Positions 33,052 through 46,008 of a stretch of DNA of 64,000 bases are shown piece by piece. Both the position numbers and the translations under genes were made by a program. This stretch comes from Sistotremastrum niveocremeum HHB9708. Lineage: Eukaryota > Basidiomycota > Agaricomycetes > Sistotremastrales > Sistotremastraceae. Each line of letters opens with the position of its first letter. Within the stretch, counting starts at the first letter, position 1. The stretch lies in assembly GCA_001630475.1 (NCBI GenBank), contig KV419397.1, positions 255,758 through 319,757 on the forward strand, read 5' to 3'. The notes beneath the pieces were generated by a model, which did not search any database, had not been told where the DNA came from, and saw nothing but the letters and a program-made list of their open reading frames with translations.

Positions 33052-33988
33052 TCAAGATTCGCCTGAGCCAGCAGCCTTTTTCGCTTTCTTTTTAGCCTTC
33101 AATCTTGCATTCCGCGACACTTTTGTCGGCGGTGGGGCTGGTTGGTACCTTCACAGAATAATTAATCACTGCGCGAAGACAAAGGTCGGACAGAACTCAC
33201 GTGGCATCTGTGGGTGCAGCCATCCACGTCGTCGTACAAAGTGTCACAATCATGAAAGGGGTTCTCTTGATTTTCAAGCTAGCAGAAAGGGATGACAGCT
33301 GTGAATAACTAGGGATTCCGAAAGAAGGGAACTTACTGATTTTTCCCATCCAACATGGCCATCAGTTGTTCAGTGCGCTCAGCATCGGAAAGGGGCTTGA
33401 GACTCGGTTCTGATTCAATAGGGGCCGTATCAAGGTCTTCCAAGCATTTCAGTTCGTTGTATTGTTCGAGGCCTTTAGCTTCACCCGGTGGCCCATCCTT
33501 GGCTGTTTGACCTCGGACATCACGTACTCGTGCTGCAAGATACTCTCGTTTGATGATTTCAACGACCGTAAGTAGCCTTGGTATATCATGTACCGTGGGA
33601 GGAAGCCTTTTAGAACGCATGGGAGTAGTGGTCGACTGTGCCGCAGAAGGCGTGCTATCCTCGTCCATCGATTCATCACGTTCTGCTTCTGGCTCCTTCG
33701 GTTCCCCGTCTGGGTCCGGGGCAGGCACCGAGGCCGAATTCGTTCTACTCAACGGCAATGTGTGAAGACTCAAAGGTCGTCCCGGATTTTCCTATAATAA
33801 ATTCATTAAATCGTCGTAGTGCCGTGAGCCATGAAATAGACCTCAAAGTACTTTAGGGCAAAGGCAACATATCGCTCAATTGAGGCTCCAGAGACGATGC
33901 GCATTTGATGGGGCACCTGATCAGACGCATCACTAGCCGTCTTCTTGTTCTCGCGCGACGAGGTCTCCTGAGCGGTTGTGGCAGACAT
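33052..33988 (-). CDS. Alba-domain RNA-binding protein (RNase P/MRP Pop6/Rpp25-like)
   Basis: Exons 33842-33988, 33337-33791, 33201-33278 and 33052-33148 with introns of 50-58 bp give about 258 residues. The Alba core is visible as MRIVSGASIERYVAFALKYF, then LSLHTLPLSR, then, after a 40-residue acidic/Ser insert, KRLPPTVHDIPRLLTVVEII. The C-terminus is Lys-rich (RLKAKKKAKKAAG). Alba proteins of this type bind RNA in RNase P and MRP; the match to a particular subunit is not certain. It faces the SMYD gene tail to tail. Confidence 0.75.
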
Positions 33989-34996
33989 TGCAAGGCTCGG
34001 TTCACCGAAAGGAAGACATCCGGAAGTCCGACTCTTCTAGAAGGAAACTCCGACGGAAGCGAGTCTCTTCCTCAAGCGTGAGGTCATCTTTCTCCCGTAA
34101 CCTTGCGAGAGAGAGAGAGAGAGAATCTTTGTATTTAACGTGCGAGCAGGCTGCCCTTTAGGGCGCCAAGGTACACGAATACTATCCTACTGAATTTCGG
34201 AGAGTACTGGAGTCGAAATAAAACGTGAAGTAAAACGGTTAAAAATCAATCAAGTGCTTGGCATACTGAGTGCTGTCTGGGAACTGGTGGGAGGGTGCAG
34301 TCATCGGTCTAAAAGGGATAAAATAGAAATAAAATATGAATGAACTCTGGAGCTCGATTCCGGTTCGGTTGCCTGATCTCCTGTTTTGGCGTTGACGAGC
34401 CTTCAGTACTTCCTCTGCCCGGTTGGTATTTCGTCTGGGAGAACTGGTACGGCTCTGCTACAACTGGGTCGTCAAGCCAGGAGCACACCTAATTGCCAGT
34501 TAAGCGGAGCTAGTGTCTCCCAGTCTCCTTTCAGAAATCCATGCGGGTTTCGGTTTCTTGTTGGCCGGCCATAGCTTCAACTGGGATAGACCGTGTGTGA
34601 TGTATTCGGTGTTTCGGTATGTGTGAAATTTGGGTAAGAGAAAAGAGAAATGAACGATTGTGTGTGGAAAGTGGGTCAAATGATGGGTGACGAAGTGAGT
34701 TTTTGAATTGGTGGGGTTGGGTTCTACTGTGTCTCCTGGGGTTCGGGTTCAGGTCGTTCGGCCTTCTCGAATGCTCTTGATTCCTTGATGAATTCCGAAA
34801 GGGCCGCGATTCCTTCTTTTGTGCCGAAGATTGTCTTATCTGTCATATCTATGAGTGAGTCGGTTAGTTTCTGACGTGCTGCTGTGTGCAAGTCACAGTC
34901 CCGGATAATATCCCGTAACCTTGCAATTGAAGAAATGGAGCTCTGGACATCTGATCACACGGCCGCTCTCCATCGTTCTCACTACCATAACAAACC
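33989..34996. promoter_or_regulatory. Divergent intergenic region with GA microsatellite
   Basis: About 1 kb between divergent starts of the Alba and formaldehyde dehydrogenase genes. A perfect (GA)9 run lies at 34107-34124, shortly upstream of the Alba start. No coding exon is supported. Confidence 0.5.
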
Positions 34997-37141
34997 ATGA
35001 AAGCAGTCGTTTACAAGAGCCCATTCACTGTCTGTGTTCTCCAGAGTCCAACTTCGTTGCGCTGATGTTCGGTACAGGTCGCAATTGAGGAGGTAGAGCC
35101 TCCAAAAATTCAGCATCCTGATGACATAATTGTGAGGATTTCAACTAATCTTGTCACTATTCGAGCATGAACTCATTCCTTCGAAGGTCAAAATCACGAC
35201 GGCAGCGGTGAGTACAGAGATATTCAAGAATAATAAGCCATGAACTGTGGACAGATTTGTGGAAGTGTATGTCAGTTATCCAAGACCTTCGATATGGGAC
35301 TAACGTGACCTCAAATAGGATCTTCATATGTATGAGGGGGTGAGTTGAACGGGTTTGATGGAGAAAGATCCGCTGAACGCCACCTGCTAGCGTACCGCAG
35401 CGGAAGCAGGCATAGTGTTTGGGCATGAAAATATGGTGAGACCATCACTACATGCGCGAAACAAATTTATCTTACCAACGGTGCCCATGCAGGGTATTGT
35501 CGAGGAAGTCGGTTCGGGAGTCTCGCTCTTGAAGAAGGGAGATCGAGTGGTATGTTATCTATCAACCTATTGGATGGGCTGTCCCATTGAGATTATTTTA
35601 GGTCATGCCTTTCAATGTGTGTCCTTCTCTTCCTTTTGTCTCGCAAAGTTAACGATGAATCCGAAGGTTGCATGCGGCCGATGCCACAACTGTGAAGAGT
35701 CCCGAACGGCTTTCTGTACGCAGGTTAATCCAGGATTCGCGGGAGGTGCATATGGGTACGCAATATATGAACTCACGACGATCGAGTCGTTGAAATATTC
35801 CTATAGATACGTCGCTATGGGCCCATACTCGGGAGGTCAGGCGCAGTTCATTCGTGTCCCTTATGCGGACTTCAACGCTTTGAAACTCCCACCCGGGAAT
35901 GAGTTTGAGAAAGATTTCATCCTCCTTGCGGATATCTTCCCGTAAGTTCGAAACGGCATATATAGGTCTTTTGTTTATTCCTGTTATCTGTTTAGGACTG
36001 GATGGCGTAAGCTTGTTTGATAATCATCTCTGCCATTAAATTGACCATCCTATCAGACGGTGTCGTCTTGTCAGGTTTCAAACCGGGGGAGAGCATCGCT
36101 ATATTCGGCGCAGGTATCTATCGGCCAATCGGATTGCACAGACACCGTAACTGAGTCTCTATAGGCCCCGTTGGTCTCATGGCAGCCTACAGCGCAGTTC
36201 TCCGAGGCGCATCAAAAGTATGGCATTTTCTCAGTGAATATGAAGTGAAGATGGCTGTATACTGACTCGTACATCTCGCAGGTCTATGTCGTAGACCGTG
36301 TCCCAGAACGCCTCAATAAAGCGAAAGAGATAGGCTGCATTCCAATTGACTTCGTACGTGTTTGTGTTCTCATGTCATGGATTCCTTGATCAATATCCCA
36401 CTGTAGTCGAAAGGCGATGCAGTTCAACAAATTATCGATCAGCATGGTGGTCTCATCGATCGTGCCGTCGATGCCGTTGGATATCAAGCCGTCAATGACT
36501 CGGGCGCCAAAGAAGAACCCAACGTATGAAAGCCTCTCTATCCAACTCGCGATCTTCACCTGATGTCCGACATTATAGGCTGTCCTCACGAGTTTGATTC
36601 GCGTGGTGCGCCCAACTGGAGGGCTGGGCATTCCGGGACTTTAGTGAGATCCTTGCTCGACCGCCAACCTTATATACTTGAACGTCATTAGTGTCCCATC
36701 CGATCCCGGTGCTCCTGATCCCTCAAGTGCCAAGGGTAACATCCTCCTTCCTTTCGGTTCACTCTTCGAGAAAGGGTTATCGCTTGCAACGGGGCAGTGC
36801 AACGTAAAGGTGTGTGATACATTGAGAAGATCGTGAGGTTCACACGTCTAATTCTGTTTCAGGCATATAACCGATATCTTCGTGACTTGATCGTGGCCGG
36901 AAAAGCGAAACCGTCTTTCGTCATTGTAGGCATTTCGGTTCTTTGGTATGGCGATCTATGCTCACCACGACACTGATCTCTAGAGCCACGAAATCCCCAT
37001 CGATGAAGCACCTGAAGCGTATCATAAGTTCGACAAGCGCATTGACGGCTATACCAAAGTTCTGTAAGTACTCATACGAGAGAAGCGATGACGGCGTGTC
37101 TCAAACCCTGCCTCAGAATCCATCCCAATGGACAGTTTTAA
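34997..37141 (+). CDS. Glutathione-independent formaldehyde dehydrogenase (zinc alcohol dehydrogenase superfamily)
   Basis: Oxidises formaldehyde with NAD+ in the cytosol. The chain has about 20 exons with 19 introns, all GT-AG and about 45-70 bp. Visible marks: MKAVVYKSPFTVAIEEVE start; catalytic zinc region ICGSDLHMYEGR and GHENM; structural zinc cluster CGRCHNCEESRTAFC; NAD motif IFGAGPVGLMAAYSA; and the long insertion GFAGGAYGYVAMGPYSGGQA typical of the Pseudomonas putida enzyme type and its fungal relatives. The stop follows HPNGQF. About 400 residues, normal length. Confidence 0.9.
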
Positions 37142-37314
37142 ACCGAGAGGACAACACAATGAATGAAATGTAAGACTAGTTTGGCACAAATGTATAACAA
37201 GCATCAGGAATGGAGTCATTGACAATGAACAAGACCAATTATTTGCATCGTCAACCGGAACCTCAATTCCGGGTTAAGAATATTAATGGGGACGGGTTTT
37301 TGGGTCGGATTCTC

Positions 37315-40300
37315 TCAAAAATACAAACTGGCTACAAATACAACTGTATAACGAAATTAGTGAAAGCTCAAGCATCGCGAAGCAAAGAACTCACTATCGC
37401 GTTTGATCAGACCCTGTGCTTCCTCCATCTTCTTGAACAGTTCTGCATCGCCAATGACACGTGCAGCGTCTCTGACTTCTCGACAGGTCTCGTCAAGCCG
37501 AGTAATCACTCTGACAATCGTCCCTTCGGGCACGTCCGTCAACGCCGTGATTTGTTCGAAAGGCTGCCAGTTTCGTCAGTATATGCCAACATACTGAGAA
37601 TAACATCACGATAGAGATTGCTTACCATGCCTTTTGCCCATTCATAGACAACTTCCATCAGCCCGAACTTGAGCTTCTTGCTGGTGCTCTCAGCCACTTT
37701 ATGCCGATTTTGAAGCACCTCGACTCTATCTGCAATGGCGAGAATTTGGTCACGACCTTCCTCGAGGCGCGGAGGTATCACAGGCTCCACCTCTGTCTTC
37801 TCTTGGAAGACGAACGCAGAAAGGAGAGCGACAACTTCTTCCGAAGTAAATGTTGCCAATATATTCTCCAGTATCAGCTCCGTCAAGATCAGCTCGTCGG
37901 CCGAATTAATCTATGCGAAGAAACATTACAATCAACATGATCAAATTGGATTCACAGACTCACTTCGCAAGCAACTCGCCCTTTCAGCGACACCGTTGAG
38001 TTATCATCGATGAAATTCAGTTTTTTCAGGACATCAACTCGTTGTTCGTAGTCCGGCAATAACTCGAGATTTTGATCCGAGATCGCAAGCTTAAGGTTCG
38101 CTATCGCCCGTCGAAGAACTTTCTCTCCATGAAGTATCGAGTACTGCGTCGACGTGAGAAATAGTGGCAGGAGGAAGTCATATCATACCCACATGTTCTG
38201 GGAAGGATTCGCAAAGAAGACATGCATTTTGGGCTAGACTTTGCACGTGCACGCCACGTTTCTGCAACGCCTCTTGAAATTCGAATGCCTTGATTTTGCC
38301 GAAATCAAATTCGGGTACAGAGCCCTCGTCTATCCATTCCCGGACGACGGCCTGAAGGTGTCTTATTGCTTCGTTCATGAACGAAATACGATGACGTTCC
38401 GCAATAGCATCGACATCAACCTGAGATTGTGTTATGATAATGCTGAGCAGCTCGAAATTTTGAATCTCACCTTAATTGTTCGGTTGGACACTGTTAATAC
38501 ACTCGTTATGGGGACTGCCCGAAGTTCGTACACGGCATCTTCAACCGCTAGTTTCGTAGGATCGATGGTGGGCAACGGGGGTACAGCTTGAGGATCAACA
38601 TCTTGGGGGCAACTTGAGTTCAAAGCATCGCACACTGTTATCGAGTTGACGCACCATCTTGGCCGTCCTTAGTTTTCTGACTCACGGCCGCTAACATCCA
38701 ATAGACCTTTGTACTATCAATGATCCCCGAAAGCTGAACTTGAAAGGGTGCCGGTTTGAGGACTACACCAATATTGCCTCGGAAATGCTACTGGCAGCAT
38801 TTCAGTCAGACACGAAATTGCTTGATAGGGATTCATACCCCATCTCGCAAAACAACCACGCGACCTGCTACGAAGGCCTTTGATCCTTGAGGATGCCGAG
38901 AGGCTAGCGAATGTATGTCCTGCGTCAGAGCGACAACGTCAAGTGATGTGTCGTAGTATCGATTGATATCGCCTTCGCATATCGCACACTCGAGTTTGCG
39001 ATACTTTGACAGCGTCTTCTCGGTCTATGGACAATCAATCTATAGCGTCTGTGTCCATAAGCAAGAAACCACATACCTCGACGACACGCTCCTGTTGATC
39101 GGGCAACAGCCTTTGCGCAGCGTTCTCTGAGAAACTCCTCTTGATCATCTCTTCAACTTTAAGCGCTTCCACCCGAAGAAGATTCAAAATCATGTTGTAC
39201 GTCAAACGGAACTGTGACTGAAGCTTCGAAGGCTGGCCCAGCATCATCTTGTGTAGAGTCGGTGTCTGTCGTAAAATGAATACCTTTGATGGATGCTCAA
39301 GCTCGGGATGACGTACTTCGGGTAACTCATTCTCGACGGCAATAATGACAACTCCAGTATCATCGAGACCTCGTCTACCAGCCCGCCCAGACATCTGCGT
39401 ATATTCACCGGCCAAAAGTTCTCTGAAGCTTGTACCATCGTGCTTTCGTATGCTAGAGAAGACTACGCAGCGCGCAGGCATATTCACACCCTATACTCTC
39501 CTGAGCCTCTCACAATAGGAGCGAATACGGAACTCTTACCATGGCAAATGTTTCTGTGGCGAACAACACTTTGACAAGCCCTCGGGAAAACAAGATCTCA
39601 ACCAGCTTCTCATGACATCAGCGATGTTCTGGATGGAAGAATAATTTGCCCACCTCCTTGACAATCGGAAGCAGCCCTCCGTGGTGCACGCCGATACCCC
39701 TGGACAGCAAGTCTCTCATTCTCGAAATCTGTGGTAGATTCTTATCCGACCCTGCCGTTTCAGTTAGTCCATTGTTGTTTGTGACTTTTCATGGAGAAAA
39801 TCCACCTTTCAATCTTGACATAGCTTTCTCAACTTCGACATGCGTCTGACTCTTCTCGCTTGCAACGCAAAGATCGACATTCGACAACGTACTCGCATTC
39901 TCTTCGCAGCGCTTCTTCGAGAAAGTGAACACAACCACAGGAAGTAAGTTCTTCTTGCGAAGATGGCCAACGAGATGAACGTAGAGATTTTTATCGAAGC
40001 GATGCAATGGTGGTCGGCCTCCACCGCCGCCTCGCATAGGGTTCGACGCGCCTCGCCCCCCTCCTTGAGTGCCTCCGCGACCTGGGGCCCCACGTTGTCC
40101 GGCTTTGGCAAGGGCAGCCCCTCGAGCGCCGAGTCTTTGAACAGGGGGCAACCCTGCTGCTTCTCGCTCTTTATCCTGCTTGCGTCGTAAAGCTTCTCCT
40201 GCTTCCTTGTACCTATGAAAGATCAGTCTCAGACTCTGGATACAACGGAAAATATTTTACCCTTCACCGAGAAACTCGCCCTTTGCATTCACAATCTTAT

Positions 40301-42142
40301 ACATCTCTTTGCCGGCATATAGGAAATGCTCTAAAGGTACCGGTCTCTTCTTCGTTGAGATAACGTAGATGTCTTTCTTCTTCGTTCGTCTTGCATCCCT
40401 CTGTAAGTCGAGAACCGAGGCTAAGAAGCGGCTATAAACTCACCCAACCCACTCCGCAAACTCCTGAGTATTTGGCACTGTCGCCGAGAGCAAGATAATG
40501 CTGACATGCTCCGGTAACATGATAATCACCTCTTCCCAAACAACACCCCTCTTTTCGATCGATCAGCGCAAATCAACGTTCATCTCGTGTGAACTGACCT
40601 CGATATCGTTGACATAATGCACCTCATCAAAAATCACAAACTCTACATCTCTGATCAGATCTGCTCCTTTGTAGAGCATACTCCTTAATATCTCCGTTGT
40701 CATGATCAAACAAGGCGCTTCAGGATTGATCTGCACATCGCCAGTGAGGATACCGACGTTTGCTGAGGAGAATGTCGTTTTGAAATCGCGGAACTTTTGA
40801 TTTGAGAGGGCTTTAATGGGAGAAGTGTAGATCGCGCTTAAAGATATAGAATTAGGATAGCACCATAACGATCAATAAATAAGACACAAACCGTGTCATG
40901 TGTTTGGCAGCCAGAGCAATGGCATATTCTGCCACCACCGTCTTTCCAGCAGATGTATGCGCAGCCACGAATACGGAGTCACCCTGTTCAAGGTGATATA
41001 CGGCTTCTTTTTGAAAAGTATCCAGTTCAAATGGATACTAACACCACTCGTTGAGAAATTGGAATGGAGGAAGAGGACAATGGGAATTCACCTTATGGGC
41101 CATGTCGGGTACCAACTCATGGAAATTTCGTATTGTTTTGTTGACGTCCACCACATGTGCCCAATCGCGCTTCGCCGGGTTGAGTTTCCTCGAGACGCGT
41201 TGTGATGAGATAGGAGCAATTGATGAATTCTGATAGAAGTCAGTATCTCTCTGAGTGCAATAAGGAAGGCGTATTTGAACGTACATTAATCGGAAGGAGT
41301 TCATCCAGTTCTGAATCAAACTTGGTTCCCTGCCTTGGTTTTGCTTCTGGTCTTGAGAATGTGGACGCGAGGCTCTCCTATTCCACAAAGCATCAGCAGA
41401 CAAGTGATGGTGACAGTAGACATAGCATACCTCTTGCACTCCAGTCTCATTCTCGCCATCCTGCGACTCGATTACAAGTTCCTCATCCTCGGCTACATGT
41501 TCGCCGGGTAATCGTAGCCCGCGCTTGAACCCAGGTGGCACAGTCTTCAATTTACCCTTATCCAAATCCTCTTCTCCTAATACGAGCTTCAAGTCTTTAG
41601 CTTTAGGGGCATCTAATCCTCCAGGCCAGAAAGGAATATTTCCAGATTTTCCTCGCACGAAATCGGCAGACGATTCGGGAGCGCGTTCGAGGGATGTTGA
41701 CGTTAAGGCGGTCTGGGAAGTCGAGGCTGGGACCTAGATAAAGACTTAAGAAACGTGATTATGCATGCTTGATTCTGAGTAGGTGTAGACTGACCTCTTT
41801 ATACCCAACAACATCTCCATTGAGACCTTTGCGGACAAATGCGAGCGTGGTTGAGGGTTGAGTGGGTTCAAGCGTCAGCAGGGAGGGGACGGAGATGCTG
41901 CTTCCCCAGTGACTTGATGACGAGGATGAGTTGCGAATCTTTGCTGCCCAGTATAATACGTACTATTGATATGTCGAGAGTTTATGTGGTGGCAGCCTCA
42001 ACTGAGGTGTTAAGAAATCCGCTTCGAGCGACTCATCAATCTCCTCTCTCGTTGGCAAGCGGTCGAGGCCAAGTTCGCGCAATATAGCAGCTGCATCCTG
42101 AGTTTCTGGGCTGATCAGTCTGTTGATCACTTCATCCGCCAT
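37315..42142 (-). CDS. SKI2: SKI2-type RNA helicase (cytoplasmic exosome cofactor)
   Basis: DExH helicase of the Ski complex that feeds mRNA into the cytoplasmic exosome for 3'-5' decay. The start is the ATG at 42142 ([15 protein letters not shown]). The first intron (51 bp) removes an in-frame TAG after LSTYQ and joins to [13 protein letters not shown]. Motifs: [14 protein letters not shown] (motif II), [20 protein letters not shown] (motifs V-VI) and the C-terminal [12 protein letters not shown] typical of Ski2. An insulated Gly/Arg-rich stretch (about 39990-40130: [18 protein letters not shown] and onward) lies between the two RecA lobes. About a dozen introns. About 1200-1300 residues expected. 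Confidence 0.9.
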
Positions 42143-42199
42143 GGCCAGTGATGACTGCCTTAAAGTTGAAGGCGATGGCTTCTCGGAGTTTAGAAAGTT
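42143..42199. promoter_or_regulatory. 57-bp divergent start-to-start region
   Basis: Start codons of SKI2 (42142, minus) and the coiled-coil gene (42200, plus) are 57 bp apart, so the two 5' leaders or promoters must overlap. If the plus gene starts at the next ATG (42218), the gap is 75 bp. Shared regulation is inferred. Confidence 0.55.
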
Positions 42200-43627
42200 A
42201 TGACCGATCTCCTTTGGATGGCGCACGATCAGAGCCATTGGCATACTATTCGTCCATGGATCCCTAGGCTCACACTCGCTGTCCGTGAAATAACATCAGT
42301 ATCTGCAACATTTATACTCTCTTCGGGCTTCGACTCGCCCTCAGATTCGTCTTTGGATTTCATCGGGGGCATCATCGATGACTCTGACACATACGACGAG
42401 CCATCTTCGTTCTCTGATCTGTCCGGGCGAGAGCTTATTGTCAAGGTCAACAATAAGGTCTGGCAGCATGTCGTAGTTGATGTTGATGAAGATAACGAGG
42501 AAGCTACGATTGTCTTATGGGGGTTACTACCAGGCCGACATTATGAGATTGAACTCAACGTCCTGCCTGGAAAAGAGAATCTCCGAAAACATGTTATAAC
42601 TGAAGCCGACCCTTGTAAGTCTTCAACCGAGTATACGAAAATTTATTGCTGACTTCCAACAGCATGCGCCTGCGAGCCTGAGGAACGAGCCCCAGAACTC
42701 CCTGGTGCAATTCTCCCCGATACTCCGCCTTCAACATCACTGCCTCCTATACCACCTCCTACTATATCAACACCACCTCGAGCCACAACCGTCGAAGAAA
42801 AAGCCAATCAGCTTCGACACAACCTTCAACTTCTCGCCGAGCAACGCGAATCCCTCTCCACTCAATTGAAAAATTATCGTCGAGATTCGCAGCGAGCCGA
42901 AGCATCTCTCAGATCAGAGATGGATGCTTTGAAACGGTCCTCCGAAAAACAATCTGCTCCAGAGTTGAGAAACCGGCAAAAGGCACTGGCGTTGCAGGAG
43001 GCAGTCAAACAGGCTCACGCAGCAGCAGCAGATGCTGAAGAAGAGGCTGTGCAAGTGGACAATTCTCTTCCTGGCCTTCAGGCACAACTTAAGGAAGTGG
43101 AAATGAGACATAAAGCTGTTGCAGAGGATGCCCATCGATCAGAGGTTGAAACCGAAGAAGCCATCAGTGCAGACCGAAAACATATCGCAGAGATCCAGTC
43201 GGAGCTCTCGAACCTCACGCATCGCTTGGATCGTTTGACTGGGAAGCAGGAACGATTGGAGAAAGAGGGTATCCCAGAGATGGAAGCCGAGCTAGTGGCA
43301 CTCGCGCAGGAGTTGGAGCAGCTTGAGATGGAGGAAGCTGCGAATGCGGAAGAGACTGGAGAAGTGGAATATGGCTCGCCTTCCCCTCCTTTCCAATACA
43401 GCTCGGAATCCAACTCTTCCACGAACCTCAATGGTATTCTCCCAATCGGACGACCGGGCTCGCATGCGGTCAGTCAGAGTCGGTCCTCAGACCTTTCGGC
43501 CAGCCCACCGCGACCAACTCGGACCTGGAGCCAGACAATCCCATCTCCTCCACAAACAATTTTGAGAAAATCGGACCGCCAGAATTCGTTGCCTGTGCAT
43601 GTCAAGGGGCAAGAGAATGTAGCCTAG
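42200..43627 (+). CDS. FN3-like and coiled-coil protein
   Basis: Two exons, 42200-42614 and 42663-43627 (48-bp intron), about 460 residues. An N-terminal beta domain (about residues 5-130: ELIVKVNNKVWQHVVVDVDE, then TIVLWGLLPGRHYEIELNVL) has the look of a fibronectin type III fold. A Pro-rich linker leads to a long coiled coil (about residues 190-390) rich in Glu/Arg/Ala, then a Ser/Pro-rich tail. Two starts are possible (42200 and 42218). The layout recalls fungal AcrB-like scaffold proteins, but I am not certain of the family. Confidence 0.7.
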
Positions 43628-43746
43628 GTCTTATCATGTAGTATCCGTGTTTTTACATTCCTACCGTCCATTGCAGCATACTATATTTGTATCGATAGAT
43701 CTTACATTGTAATTCATGACTTCTTCGAGATAATCTTTTCCGTCGC

Positions 43747-44699
43747 TTAAAATATATAGTCGTTTGAAGGGAATATCATGGGGTCTCTGACGGCTCGACG
43801 TTTCTCTGGCCCGCATAAAATTTCCACCAGTTGTAGTGCAAAGGGAAACGCAGTTCCTGTCGAACAGTCAGTTGGACAGAATTAGGCCGTGCTCTGATGC
43901 TCGAGCTTACCAGGACCGCGACTGGTAAATAATGCAAGTTGAAGTTATTAGCAAACATTACCAGTAGTAATTACGATTGTGTGAGACTCACCTTGTGATA
44001 AGATTATCCGAAACGACAACAGAGTCTTCTTTGTAATTGAAATCTAACGAGCGGCTTCAGTGGTGTCGCAGAGAATGCCAGTTTGATATGGCAGACCTTT
44101 CTCAAGGTCTGTCTTTACGGATGGGTGCGAGGTCAGGTCGTATTTGCCTGCTAAGCCAGAGGTCTTTGCTGCCAGGGATCCTATACATTGAGACTTTGGG
44201 TAAAGTAACGCTAAGAACGCGAATAGTGACCGTACCTGCACAAATCATCCCAACATGCTTCTTGCTCGCGAGATGTGTTCTAATAGCTTCTTGAACTCTC
44301 GCATCCCCAGATATCGTTTCAGCTCCTTTCGCGCCACCTGGAACCACCAGAATATCATATTTAGTGATACTGTCGGCCTAAATAATACCCAGTTGTCAAG
44401 AGAGACTTTATGGAAAGAGAAATTAACCCACGTCCAGACTCTGCAATGATGTATCGGCCACAATCTTGATTCCTCTGGAGCAGGTGACAATATTGGAGTG
44501 TTCAGGTTTTGCCTCGTCGGCAGTCCAGACAGCAGCTGAAGTGCATGTTACACCAGCGCGGACGAGTGTATCGTAGACGATCGTACTGATCAACCCATCC
44601 AAGAACTGAGCGGAGGCCAGTGGAACGATGGGAAAGCATTTACAATTCCATTTCTTCAGTTCCATTTGCTATGAAAATCAGAGCTGAAGGAGGTGCCAT
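43747..44699 (-). CDS. DJ-1/PARK7-family protein
   Basis: Multi-exon gene. The start at 44699 reads MAPPSALIFIANGTEEMEFT; its first 58-bp intron (44586-44643) separates it from the rest. The core gives VYDTLVRAGVTCTSAAV, YDILVVPGGAKGAETISGDA and the nucleophile elbow GMICAGSLAAK, where the Cys matches DJ-1 Cys106. The end reads TSRGPGTAFPFALQLVEILC and PSNDYIF. DJ-1 proteins protect against oxidative stress and reactive carbonyls (deglycase or glyoxalase-like activity). Six or seven exons, introns about 43-75 bp. Length about 195 residues, normal for the family. Confidence 0.9.
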
Positions 44700-45148
44700 T
44701 TTTACGAGATTTGTGATGAATTTCGGTTGGCAGCGTCAAGATTAATATTGCAGTCCGTTGGCGTCAAATGAATGCGTCATCGGAGCATACGAACGGTATC
44801 TCCGACGGGAAACGCGCGCCGAAAAAGCGAATTGCTTCCGCTCGCAGCGTCGCTCTCAGTCTCATGCAGTCAGCTTCACATCCTCTGAGGCCATTGGAAT
44901 CGTTCAAAGTGGCCTGACTGCGCTTCAGTGGCTATTTCTGTGAATGAAACTTCGTCGCGATTTTATTACTTCAGTTTTCACGCCGAGCCTGGCCAGTGAG
45001 AAATGACTGTCAATAATAGAACAAGTCTCGCACCCTCCCACCCCATTGAGAAATCGTCATTGGCACTTAAATAGGCATCTGCGGGGGCTTGACTGCGCAC
45101 ACCAGCCCAGTGTCTACTCTTCCTCTCGTACGACCACGACCTACCAGA

Positions 45149-46008
45149 ATGTCGTCGACGCTCGTCCATGGATTTCTGTACGGCGCTAATTTGCCTCTGA
45201 GATGGTTTCGGTTACCACTTCTGCTTGCGACTGTCGGGTTATCTGGTGTTTGCATTGCTGTTGGAATACAAGCTATCAGAGGGTATGTCTCATTGATGTC
45301 GAAAAGAAACATTGTTTGAGATTGCCATAGAGCAAATCACCTGGAGAAGCTCCTGAGTGAATTGGCCTCGCAGGATAATGTCGTGATCAAATACGATATG
45401 CATGGTGAGTGGATCGTAGCCCATTACTTGCCTACGACCTCTAACATCTAATCAGACATCCGTATTCTCTCGGACATCTTGACTGCTGTTGCCATCCTCC
45501 TTGCCGTTTCGGCCCTTTCCTTTGCTCTGATGCTGAGCGTGGACTGGATCAAATCACTTCGTCGGCCAAGTACGACTCCTACTTCCATGAAAGAAAAAAT
45601 GCCATCTATTGTCGTCCCGGTGTCCACCCGGTCTCTACACCTTCAATCCATCATCCTGGCATTCTTATCAATATGGCTCCTCGCCCTCCTAATACCGACC
45701 ACTATCATCGTGCGGACCAAATCTGCACATGTCTCTGTCTTCCTGGACTCCCCTATGGAATCAGTCACGCCGTCTCAACTCATGCCAGATCCCATTTATT
45801 GGGACTATCCGTTTTGTAAGTTATAGAAACCAGAACGATTCAATTGCTAACCGGCAAATCAGTGCGATGCCTTGCGGCCGCCCCGTGGTTCAGCTTCATT
45901 TTTGCTTTCCCAGCCACCATTATCACGATCATTGCTGCTCACTTCGCCCCCAAGGCTCAGCGGCTTGATCGTCACACTATGATGGACAAGGAGCAGTTCG
46001 GATCCTAA
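45149..46008 (+). CDS. Multi-pass membrane protein A of a tandem pair
   Basis: Four exons from the ATG at 45149 to the stop at 46006-46008, joined in phase by three introns of about 50-58 bp. The protein is about 235 residues with four predicted membrane segments: one after GANLPLRWFRLPLLLAT, one at ILTAVAILLAVSALSFALML, one at IILAFLSIWLLALLIPTTII, and one at APWFSFIFAFPATIITIIAA. A short extracytoplasmic loop lies between segments 1 and 2 and a longer one between 3 and 4. It is paralogous to the next gene, sharing GANLPLRWFRLPLLLAT and the RLDRHTMMDK/RIDRHSLKDK end. No family is recognised; it resembles neither PLAC8 nor a known transporter. Confidence 0.75.
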
